Shown one piece after another: positions 43,165-50,829 of a stretch of 64,000 nt of DNA. Position 1 is the stretch's first letter, and each line of letters begins with the position of its first letter. The stretch spans positions 2,294,001 to 2,358,000 of the forward strand of contig NZ_CP033917.1 in NCBI RefSeq assembly GCF_003815655.1. Direction: 5' to 3'. The position numbers were made by a program, and so were the translations under genes. This stretch comes from Chryseobacterium sp. G0201 (lineage in GTDB: Bacteria; Bacteroidota; Bacteroidia; Flavobacteriales; Weeksellaceae). The notes below the pieces were generated by a model, which worked only from the letters and a program-made list of their open reading frames with translations, did not search any database and was not told the DNA's origin.

Positions 43165-45642
43165 CTAACTAATTTTCTTCCAAATCAGATCGTTATTTTC
43201 CAGAGAAACTTCTACTTTATCGCCTTCTTTATATTCGTCTGCAACAATTTTTTTGGCTAAAGGTCTTCTTAATCGCCCTCTGATAATACCTTTTAATGGT
43301 CTTGCTCCGTATTTAATATCATAACCTTCCATTGATAAAAACTCTTTGGCTTCCTGAGTAATATTTAATTCAATATTTAGATTTTTTACAAGATCTAATA
43401 ATTCTTTTTTAAGATGAATTTCGAAAATTTTCAAGGCATTTTCTCTGCTGATGGGAGCAAAAGGAATCGTTTCCGTTAATCTTCCCAAAAATTCCGGACG
43501 GAAAAAACGGCTCATCATTTCCATTAATTTTGAAGAGGGCGGAATTTCTCCTTTTCCAAATGATTCTACAATAAATTCTGAACCAATGTTTGATGTAAAA
43601 AGAATAATGGCATTCGAAAAATCTCCTTCTTTACCCAATCTGTCGTGAAGTTTTCCTTCATCCATAATTTGTAAGAAAACATCAAAAACTGATGCGTGTG
43701 CTTTTTCAATTTCATCAAAAAGAACAATGGAGTAGGGCTTTTGCCTGATTTTATTCACTAAAAGTCCGCCTTCTTCATATCCAACATATCCAGGAGGAGC
43801 TCCATAAAGCAACGCTGCAGAATGTTCTTCTTTAAATTCAGACATATCAAAACGGATGATGGCATTTTCGTCCTGAAATAAGAATTCTGCCAACGATTTT
43901 GCAAGTTCTGTTTTTCCGGTTCCTGTTGGTCCTAAAAAGAAGAAAGATCCGATAGGCTGTCCGGCTTTACTTAGCCCTGAACGGGTTTCCAACACGGCTT
44001 CCGAAACGATGGAAATGGCATGGTCTTGCCCGACAACACGTTTAGCCAACACATTTTCCATATCATTTAGCCTTTGTTTTTCTTCTTCTTTTAGTTTTCC
44101 GATCGGGATGTTGGTTTTTTGAGAAATTATTAACGCTAAATCCAGTTCTGTAATATGCGTTCTTTTTTGCTGGGCTATTTTTTCAACACTTTCAATTAAT
44201 TCTCTTGAATATTTTAAAATCTCATCTGAGTTTTCAAATTCCGGAATTTGATCTTCTTCTTCTTTATAGGTATCTGAAGTGCTGATGAGATATTTCGTTT
44301 TTTCAATCAAATCTTTTAACTGCCACTCGGAGTGTATTTTTCGTTCAGAATCATTATAGTTACTGGTATTATCTTCAAGATGAATGATCTTGGTTAATAA
44401 ATGATTTTTTTCTTTTAAAAAGGATTCTCCTGCAGTTTTTAAAACCGACATGGTATGATCGATTAAGTCAATGGCAGAAGCGGGAAGACTTTTTTCTTTC
44501 ATATATCGTTTGGAAAGGCGAATGGCTTCCTTCATAGTTTCGTCATCCACCTTGATTTTGTGGTGAATCTGATAATCTTCTAATGTCTGTTTCAGCATTC
44601 TCAGATGGGTTTCATCTTCTGTTTCTTCCAGTTTTAGAAGCTCAAACATCCCTGCAAGGCCTTGTTCTTTTTCTATTTTCTTCGTGTATTCTTCAATGGT
44701 TGAGGTTGCAATGATTGTTAAACCATTAGATATTTCACTTTTCAAAAGATTTACGATTCCGGAATCTGAGCCTTGATTTCCAAAAAGTGAGTGAAATTCT
44801 TCAATAATTAAAACAGATTTTGGAAACGCTTTCAACTCCTGAGCAATGCTTTTAATTCTATCCTCAATTTCTCCTTTGTAAGAAGCTCCGGCAACCAACG
44901 CGCCCATATCCAACTCAAAAATTTGAAGCCCGGAAAGAAGATCCGGAGTTTGTTTTGCAATGTTTTTTTGAACAAAACCTTCTATTAATGCGGTTTTTCC
45001 AACACCGTGATCACCAATTATCAATACATTTTGCTTACTGAAACGACAAAGAATTTCTGTAATCTTATTAATTTCCGTGTTTCGGCCTACTAAAAGTTCT
45101 TTTTTGTTTTTGCTTTTTACCTGATCATTTTTATTGATGTAATATTTTTTAATAAAAGTATTACTTGTTTTTTTAGATATTTTGGGTTCATTTTCTGTTT
45201 TTAAATAAAATGAGTTAATGTCTTTCAATAATTCATCTCTTGTAGTAGGAAAAGTTTTCATATGATCAAAACTGAAGGCTACTCCCGGAGAACTGATCGC
45301 AGTTATCACAGCAAATAAAGATATTTCCTCTTCGTTCAGAATTTCTCTTATTGAATCGGCTTCTGCAAAAATCTCATCAATAATTTCATCAGGCTCACAA
45401 GAATAGATATTTGTTGAAGATTTAGGACTTTCTTCAATCCTCACTTCTGCCCATTCTTCAAGGTAAAAAACATCAATTCCTAGATTTTCTAAATTTTTCA
45501 AAAGACTAAGATCTCTATTGAGCATAGCTTTAAGCAAATGCGCGCCGCTGAAATATTTATTAAGGTTTTCTTTTCCTATTTCTTGTGCGATATTCAGAGC
45601 TTTTGTAACCTCTTGGCTGTAGGTTATTTCATTTTGATTCAT
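43165..45642 (-). CDS. tssH: T6SS sheath-disassembly ATPase TssH (ClpV-type)
   Basis: A cytoplasmic Hsp100 ATPase of 825 residues that recycles the contracted TssB/TssC sheath. It has an N-terminal Clp-N domain (about 1-145), then D1 with Walker A GDHGVGKT (210-217) and a modified Walker B LIIEEFH (278-284), a coiled middle part (about 395-500), and D2 with GPTGTGKTELAK, VLFDEIEKAH, FTSNIGSE and the arginine finger in FRPEFLGRL, then a ClpB-type C-terminal domain. In D1 the usual R-R finger before F is replaced by Gly331-Met332. It lies on the minus strand, divergent from most of the cluster. Confidence 0.9.
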   Translation of the reverse strand: MNQNEITYSQEVTKALNIAQEIGKENLNKYFSGAHLLKAMLNRDLSLLKNLENLGIDVFYLEEWAEVRIEESPKSSTNIYSCEPDEIIDEIFAEADSIREILNEEEISLFAVITAISSPGVAFSFDHMKTFPTTRDELLKDINSFYLKTENEPKISKKTSNTFIKKYYINKNDQVKSKNKKELLVGRNTEINKITEILCRFSKQNVLIIGDHGVGKTALIEGFVQKNIAKQTPDLLSGLQIFELDMGALVAGASYKGEIEDRIKSIAQELKAFPKSVLIIEEFHSLFGNQGSDSGIVNLLKSEISNGLTIIATSTIEEYTKKIEKEQGLAGMFELLKLEETEDETHLRMLKQTLEDYQIHHKIKVDDETMKEAIRLSKRYMKEKSLPASAIDLIDHTMSVLKTAGESFLKEKNHLLTKIIHLEDNTSNYNDSERKIHSEWQLKDLIEKTKYLISTSDTYKEEEDQIPEFENSDEILKYSRELIESVEKIAQQKRTHITELDLALIISQKTNIPIGKLKEEEKQRLNDMENVLAKRVVGQDHAISIVSEAVLETRSGLSKAGQPIGSFFFLGPTGTGKTELAKSLAEFLFQDENAIIRFDMSEFKEEHSAALLYGAPPGYVGYEEGGLLVNKIRQKPYSIVLFDEIEKAHASVFDVFLQIMDEGKLHDRLGKEGDFSNAIILFTSNIGSEFIVESFGKGEIPPSSKLMEMMSRFFRPEFLGRLTETIPFAPISRENALKIFEIHLKKELLDLVKNLNIELNITQEAKEFLSMEGYDIKYGARPLKGIIRGRLRRPLAKKIVADEYKEGDKVEVSLENNDLIWKKIS

Positions 45643-45708
45643 GAGAGTTTGTGTTTTTACTTTAATAATAATTTTATTCCCTAACTAGTCAATTGATTGG
45701 TTTTTTAA

Positions 45709-46797
45709 TTAATCTTTTACCCAAAGCATCAATTTTTTAACTTTATATTGAATATTAATGTTTTGGATGCAGTTTTTGGAATCTTTATTCAATCTAAGCG
45801 CTGTAATTTTTATTTTTTTGCCCATAATATTCTGGCAGAATTGCCCGAACGGCATCAGTTTTTTATCATTAATGACAACCGGAATTTCAAAATTTCCACA
45901 TAGATAATCTTTAAAATCATCTTTTGTTTTTGCCTGTGCCGCTACCTGATTAAGAAGTAGTTGGAACTGTTCATTAGAAATTTCAGGAGCTTTTTTCTCA
46001 GCGATAATTGAGTCTTTTTTCGACTTAGATTTTGGAGATACTGGAATGTATTGAAGCATATCTACCAATGGATCTTTCTGAGCCGCTCCTCTTGGCAATG
46101 AAAAAGCAACGGCTTGTTTTTCAAATTCATAAGACTGAATGTCTATTTTTTGCTTTGCCTTAATCGCTTTTGGAGCTACATAAATCGTTTTTACGGCAGT
46201 ATGTTCCACATCTCCATTCACGATTAGAGTAATTTTTTTCTCACCGACAGATTTGAATTTATAACTTGGATTTTTTCCTAAAGCATCAGTTCTTGAAGTT
46301 TCACCAAAACTCCATTCCCAAGATTCTCCACCTGTTTTATCTGCATCGAATTGAATGTTTTCGCCCACTGTTACTACATTTGGAGAAATGATAATTGGTA
46401 AATAACCGGTTTCTTGGCTGATACTGGTTATTGTTAACATTTTTTCATGGGTACAATTACCATTGATTTTTAATCTGACAATGTATTCGCCAGGCTTTTT
46501 ATATTTATGAAATGTAATCTGTCTTCTATCTATAGCTGTGCTGTCTCCAAAATCCCATTCCCAGCTTTTTGCTCCTTTTGTATTATCCTGATATTCGAAA
46601 ACACGATTAATTACATATTCATCCGCATGAATAAAAAACTTCGCATCATCGCAGTCAACATGTCTTGTATATTGATATAAAAGAAAAGAAAGGCTTACCA
46701 GAAGTAAGATCCCAAGGCTAATATAGATTCTATAATCTACATTTGGGAATAATGTTTGATTACTCTTTTTCATTGAAATGATTTGTGTTTTTGACAA
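45709..46797 (-). CDS. PKD-domain membrane protein of the T6SS-iii membrane complex (TssP candidate)
   Basis: A single-pass inner-membrane protein of 362 residues: a short cytoplasmic N-terminus, a span at about 25-44, then a periplasmic part. Two PKD domains are clear, each with the W-E-W-(D/S)-F-G signature (KSWEWDFGDST and ESWEWSFGETS) and a Y-x-F/K-x-P-G-E strand. A proline/lysine linker and a C-terminal domain of about 100 residues follow. T6SS-iii lacks TssJ, TssL and TssM and uses TssN, O, P, Q and R instead; position next to tssH and this topology fit TssP, but the letter is inference. It begins 106 bp from the divergent lipoprotein gene. The frame has an earlier ATG; a later one at codon 9 is possible. 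Confidence 0.7.
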   Translation of the reverse strand: MSKTQIISMKKSNQTLFPNVDYRIYISLGILLLVSLSFLLYQYTRHVDCDDAKFFIHADEYVINRVFEYQDNTKGAKSWEWDFGDSTAIDRRQITFHKYKKPGEYIVRLKINGNCTHEKMLTITSISQETGYLPIIISPNVVTVGENIQFDADKTGGESWEWSFGETSRTDALGKNPSYKFKSVGEKKITLIVNGDVEHTAVKTIYVAPKAIKAKQKIDIQSYEFEKQAVAFSLPRGAAQKDPLVDMLQYIPVSPKSKSKKDSIIAEKKAPEISNEQFQLLLNQVAAQAKTKDDFKDYLCGNFEIPVVINDKKLMPFGQFCQNIMGKKIKITALRLNKDSKNCIQNINIQYKVKKLMLWVKD

Positions 46798-46903
46798 ATA
46801 TATTTAGTATTTTGATTATGTACAACTCTTTTTTTTAAATAAATGAGAATTATTTTTTTCGTCACATAAAAAAAATATATATATTTGTTGAAACACAAAA
46901 TAG

Positions 46904-47542
46904 ATGAAATTCATTAACAATTACATTTACGTACTTGTTGTGCTCTCTTTCATTACGTCCTGCGGGGGTAAAAAATATATAAAAGAGATTCCCTACAATT
47001 ACTCTTCTGATAGTTATCTTAAAGATAAAGATCAGCAGCACAATTTGTCTACAAGCAATTACTCTGTAGTAGATGATAATTCCGAAGGTTTAAACGATGA
47101 TACTTTAAGGATAAAAGAGAAATACTCTATTCTTATGGGGGTAATGCCTAAAGATATTAAAGATTACAAACTGTATTCTTATGTCGATGGCTGGCTGAGC
47201 ACCCCGTATAGAAAACAAATGCTTGAAAAAAATGTTGGTGTTGATGCTTCCTATTTTGTGCAAGCCCTTTTCAGTGATGTTTATGGTGAAACATTTTCTA
47301 AAACGCCGGACGGTATTTTCAGATCTAAAGACATTCAGCTTTTTACAGGAAGATCTTTCCTCCAAGAAGGAGATATATTGTTTTTCCGTTATGATAAGAG
47401 CCATCCCATCTCTGATGTTGGTATTTATCTTCATAATGACAGGATTGTAGCATGTACCACAAATGGTCTTAATATCTACAATTTCAATGATGAATATTTT
47501 CAATTAAGATACGTTGCTGCAGGACGTTTAAAGCAAAAATAA
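46904..47542 (+). CDS. NlpC/P60-fold lipoprotein lacking catalytic residues (TssQ candidate)
   Basis: A lipoprotein of 212 residues with lipobox I-T-S-C (Cys20). The C-terminal part (about 85-212) follows the NlpC/P60 pattern: L-S-T-P-Y-R, G-V-D-A-S-Y-F-V, L-Q-E-G-D-I-L-F-F and D-V-G-I-Y-L-H-N-D-R-I-V. The catalytic Cys of the usual D-C-S-G-F is Ala115, and the His that normally precedes V-G-I-Y is Asp171. It should therefore not be a peptidoglycan peptidase and more likely binds cell wall or partners as a structural part of the T6SS-iii membrane complex. Being a lipoprotein in the cluster it could be TssQ (inference). It is followed by tssG after 8 bp. Confidence 0.75.
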   Translation: MKFINNYIYVLVVLSFITSCGGKKYIKEIPYNYSSDSYLKDKDQQHNLSTSNYSVVDDNSEGLNDDTLRIKEKYSILMGVMPKDIKDYKLYSYVDGWLSTPYRKQMLEKNVGVDASYFVQALFSDVYGETFSKTPDGIFRSKDIQLFTGRSFLQEGDILFFRYDKSHPISDVGIYLHNDRIVACTTNGLNIYNFNDEYFQLRYVAAGRLKQK

Positions 47543-47550
47543 ATAGAACC

Positions 47551-48486
47551 ATGAGAAACTTAGACCATCTTACTAAGCAGATCAATGCTTTAAAACATGA
47601 TATAAGAGCTGAGGTTGTTGTTAATGATTTGTTGAGAAATAATGAGATTGATGAAAACCAATATGTGATACAAAAAGAAGGTCAGTTTTCCCGTGCTTAT
47701 CGGTTTGACATTTTACAGTCTGAAGTTACAGATTATGACTACGACAGTAAGCAAATACTGAAACTGAATCTTTCCAGAGACAGCATGTATGATATGCTTC
47801 CTGAGAATCTTACCCATCAAACTCAAAATGATACTCCGGATAAGGATGTTGATCTAATGATCAGAGAGTATCAAACTCAGAAAAAACAACAGAAAGCTGC
47901 CCGAACTTTTTTTCAACCTTTTGAAAATGAGATGTTCAGCTATGGTGTAAATGTAGAAAATCTGGAGAACGATTTTTTATTTGAATTAAACAGTTATCTG
48001 GCTCCGGAAATGTTTTATGATTTTTGGAGGATCGACAAAGATTTTCCGCCATTATTGATCTCAAAATTTATCAGATTACTACCTTTTGCTTACAAAATTG
48101 TAGGAAATATTGAGGAAGCATGTCACATTCTTTCCATTTTACTGGAAGAAAACGTGAGTGTAACCTATAAAGGGCATCATGAGTATTCGGATGAAAGTCA
48201 AAATATTGAATTGGGAATGAACAGGCTAGGATTGGATCTTATTGCAGGGACTACTTATGATGATTACTCATGTCATTTGGATTTGCAAATCGGACCACTA
48301 AAAGGCTCTTCTTTTATCGATTATATTCATGAAGGGAAGAAGAAACAATTTATTGAAATGTTTTATGACCACTTTTTCCCTATTGAAGTGGAAATAAATA
48401 CCATTGTTCTCCTGCCGAAAGAAAAACAGGATTTTGAATTTAATACCACAGAAATTCCTGTTTTAGGATATAATACAATGATATAA
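47551..48486 (+). CDS. tssG: T6SS baseplate protein TssG
   Basis: A cytoplasmic baseplate wedge component of 311 residues that pairs with TssF. No signal or membrane span is seen. The start resembles TssG of the Bacteroidota type (I-R-A-E-V-V-V-N-D-L-L), the centre has P-F-E-N-E-M-F and F-W-R-I-D-K-D-F-P-P, and the C-terminus ends with P-V-L-G-Y-N-T-M, corresponding to the L-G-W-x-T at the end of proteobacterial TssG. The size suits the family. It stands 10 bp before tssN and apart from tssF, which is encoded 13 kb downstream. Confidence 0.75.
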   Translation: MRNLDHLTKQINALKHDIRAEVVVNDLLRNNEIDENQYVIQKEGQFSRAYRFDILQSEVTDYDYDSKQILKLNLSRDSMYDMLPENLTHQTQNDTPDKDVDLMIREYQTQKKQQKAARTFFQPFENEMFSYGVNVENLENDFLFELNSYLAPEMFYDFWRIDKDFPPLLISKFIRLLPFAYKIVGNIEEACHILSILLEENVSVTYKGHHEYSDESQNIELGMNRLGLDLIAGTTYDDYSCHLDLQIGPLKGSSFIDYIHEGKKKQFIEMFYDHFFPIEVEINTIVLLPKEKQDFEFNTTEIPVLGYNTMI

Positions 48487-48496
48487 CACAAATGAT

Positions 48497-49504
48497 ATGA
48501 CACAGATAAGCATAAAAAAATATTTTATTAATCTCTTAGACCCAAAACTTTTGGTGATGTTATTCATCGTTTTGGCTTTATGTATAATCCTGACCATGGT
48601 TTTTGGTCAGAAAGTACCCTCATTCAAACAAAAATATAAAGGTAAATTTTACACCTATCTGTTTTCTTTTGCTTTTGTATATGCTACTGTGGCGCTGCTT
48701 GGGTATAATAAACTTTTTTCTAATGATAATTTATATGAATTTATTTTTTATCAGTTCTCTTCATTAATTATGGGGATTATCCATTGTATTCTTTACAGAG
48801 ATATTTTCAACAAATTTGATTCTCAAAAGATAGGAACAGAATATCTTTTTGCTATGATAGCTGTTTTGTACGCCCTGATTCCGTTTTCATTAATATATAC
48901 TTTCCTGAATTCATCGGATTTTGTTTATCTGATGCTTGGGCACTTTATTATATTCTTTATTCCGACATTTTTGAATGATACATTCAACAGAGCGATGTCT
49001 ATCCCTCCAAAAATTTATAAAACTTGGAAATTTCCACAAAATTATATGGATGATAACGGGCTTAGTGATGAAGAAATGAGAGATATGGTCGTATTTACAT
49101 TTTTAATGGATAAAGATAAAAATGCAAAAAAATACAGTGTTTATCGAGCAAAAGGACCGACACGAGTAGACTTCGGAAGGCTTTTCTATAATTTCGTTTT
49201 AGATTATAATGATAAACATCCGGGAGGTCAGATTCAGATTGAAGATCAAAACGGATTGTTTAATTGGGTATTTTTTCTGCAGCCAAAATGGTATGAAGCT
49301 ACCAAATATGTTGACCCTGATCTTACTCTTTACATGAACGGAATTGAAGAAAACAGCGTTGTTTTTTGTCTGAGAACAGAACAGGTAATGGCTGATGAAG
49401 GAGAAAAAATTAAAGAAACTGACTACGAATTTACAAGGGAAGATGAAAGAAAAAGAAATGCTAAGAAAGAAGAAGAGGTAGAAGTAATAGATCAAAATCA
49501 ATAA
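48497..49504 (+). CDS. tssN: T6SS-iii membrane protein TssN
   Basis: A polytopic inner-membrane protein of 335 residues specific to the Bacteroidota T6SS. Five or six hydrophobic spans fill residues 15-160 (for example LLVMLFIVLALCIILTMV and FYTYLFSFAFVYATVALL). A cytoplasmic C-terminal half of about 170 residues follows, with G-P-T-R-V-D-F-G-R-L-F-Y-N-F and a highly charged K/E tail. This layout fits TssN, part of the membrane complex replacing TssL/TssM. It is followed after 2 bp by an unknown gene. Confidence 0.8.
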   Translation: MTQISIKKYFINLLDPKLLVMLFIVLALCIILTMVFGQKVPSFKQKYKGKFYTYLFSFAFVYATVALLGYNKLFSNDNLYEFIFYQFSSLIMGIIHCILYRDIFNKFDSQKIGTEYLFAMIAVLYALIPFSLIYTFLNSSDFVYLMLGHFIIFFIPTFLNDTFNRAMSIPPKIYKTWKFPQNYMDDNGLSDEEMRDMVVFTFLMDKDKNAKKYSVYRAKGPTRVDFGRLFYNFVLDYNDKHPGGQIQIEDQNGLFNWVFFLQPKWYEATKYVDPDLTLYMNGIEENSVVFCLRTEQVMADEGEKIKETDYEFTREDERKRNAKKEEEVEVIDQNQ

Positions 49505-49506
49505 GA

Positions 49507-50310
49507 ATGGTTCAGCAAATTTTAGAGAAAAAATATCCTTTCCGTAAAGAATATGGTATTGTGCAGACACTTTTTGAAGATGATTTTGAGAAAAGTAAAA
49601 TCACCTTTGTTACTGAAATTGAAAGACTTGAACCTTTTGAGTATTCTATTAGACGAAAGAATATATTGATCAATGATAAAGCTCCGGATCTTGTTATAGA
49701 ACAGATTTCAGAAAAAATTGGAAATATATTTTTTCCGTTGGAAGTGGAAACTTTGGAAAACGGTAATTTGAAGCATATCAGTAATTTGGATGAAATTAGA
49801 AAACGTTGGAAAAGTCTGAAACCGAAGCTTGTAGAATATTATAAAGGAAAATTAGCACAAGGACTTATAAAAAATATAGAAGATGAATTAGAATCAAAAA
49901 ATATAATACAAAACAGGATTCTGAATAGTTTTTTTTATCGCCTTTATTTTTTGCCGTTTCGGGATTATATAAAGGAAGAAAACACTGATTTTGATTTGTA
50001 TCTGCCCGTTTTTCCTTTTAAAAATAAAGTAAAATACAATATTCAGATTATTGATTCTAATCTATCTGAAGAAGGAAAAGTAATGATGAAAATTTCAGGA
50101 AAATGTATCGATCCGAGAAGTTTTGAGCAAATTATCAATAATAGAAAAATTGCAGAATCAGATGAAGAGAACTTCATCGGAAAAGTAGAATTAACCTATC
50201 AATTTAATAAAGAGGATGGTTCTATTTTCTCAATACATGCGGAAATCAGCTTACAAAGTAAAGATGAAAAAAAGGTAAGGTTGATCAATTTTGAACTGTA
50301 TCAATTATAA
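49507..50310 (+). CDS. unknown T6SS-iii cluster protein
   Basis: A soluble protein of 267 residues with no signal peptide or membrane span; I do not recognise a family. It begins 2 bp after tssN and 15 bp before the PAAR-like gene, so it belongs to the core operon rather than to the effector island. A mixed alpha/beta N-terminal half (about 1-105) is followed by a charged helical part (E-E-L-K-type residues to about 150) and a beta-rich C-terminus ending F-E-L-Y-Q-L. Base composition is like tssN. A baseplate or spike-loading role is possible but is inference from position only. Confidence 0.7.
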   Translation: MVQQILEKKYPFRKEYGIVQTLFEDDFEKSKITFVTEIERLEPFEYSIRRKNILINDKAPDLVIEQISEKIGNIFFPLEVETLENGNLKHISNLDEIRKRWKSLKPKLVEYYKGKLAQGLIKNIEDELESKNIIQNRILNSFFYRLYFLPFRDYIKEENTDFDLYLPVFPFKNKVKYNIQIIDSNLSEEGKVMMKISGKCIDPRSFEQIINNRKIAESDEENFIGKVELTYQFNKEDGSIFSIHAEISLQSKDEKKVRLINFELYQL

Positions 50311-50325
50311 AAAATACAAAATAAG

Positions 50326-50808
50326 ATGAGCGAAAAACATTTAGTATGTCAGGGAGCAACCTGCAAATGTAAGTTCGGAACTGCGCCGGACAAGCTGAAG
50401 GTGAAAACCCAAAGCAAACGCTATATCAATGACAAATATGGAAAAGAAAAATTAACGGCTACCCACAAAGACATCGGGAAAACCTTTGAAAAAAATACTT
50501 TCGGAAGCTGTGCAAAAATGAATAATAATCCTTGTCAGGCTGTAGTAACAGAGTGGAGCGGATATTACGAAAAGATAGTAATAGAAGATAATAAAGGAAA
50601 AGTTTTGCTGGAAGACAGCAAGGCTACTTGTCCCATAGGTGGAAAAGATTGTATAGACATCATTAACCACGGACAGACAAGTGAGGTCACTTCTCAGAAT
50701 TTCAAAAATGCAGACAATGATGTTTTGGTAGAAATATGTCCGTTTTTTGATTTTAAAGAGATGGCAGATGATATGGAAATGGAAGAAGAGGAAGCAGATT
50801 ATATGTAA
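50326..50808 (+). CDS. PAAR-like DUF4280 spike-tip protein
   Basis: A small cytoplasmic protein of 160 residues in the DUF4280 (PAAR-like) family, expected to sharpen the VgrG spike and carry cargo. Family marks are the N-terminal V-C-Q-G-A-T-C-K-C-K-F-G with cysteines suitable for metal binding, the middle N-T-F-G-S-C-A-K-M-N-N-N-P-C, T-C-P-I-G-G, and a late C-P-F-F. The acidic C-terminal tail is unusual and could be a docking segment. It lies 21 bp ahead of the effector gene, as expected for a tip protein loading a cargo effector. Confidence 0.85.
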   Translation: MSEKHLVCQGATCKCKFGTAPDKLKVKTQSKRYINDKYGKEKLTATHKDIGKTFEKNTFGSCAKMNNNPCQAVVTEWSGYYEKIVIEDNKGKVLLEDSKATCPIGGKDCIDIINHGQTSEVTSQNFKNADNDVLVEICPFFDFKEMADDMEMEEEEADYM

Positions 50809-50829
50809 ATCTTACAACACAAAAACACG

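Noticed and set aside
46904..47542. The NlpC-fold lipoprotein as an active T6SS effector or endopeptidase
   Set aside because: The catalytic Cys and His are replaced by Ala and Asp, and a lipid anchor does not suit a secreted toxin.
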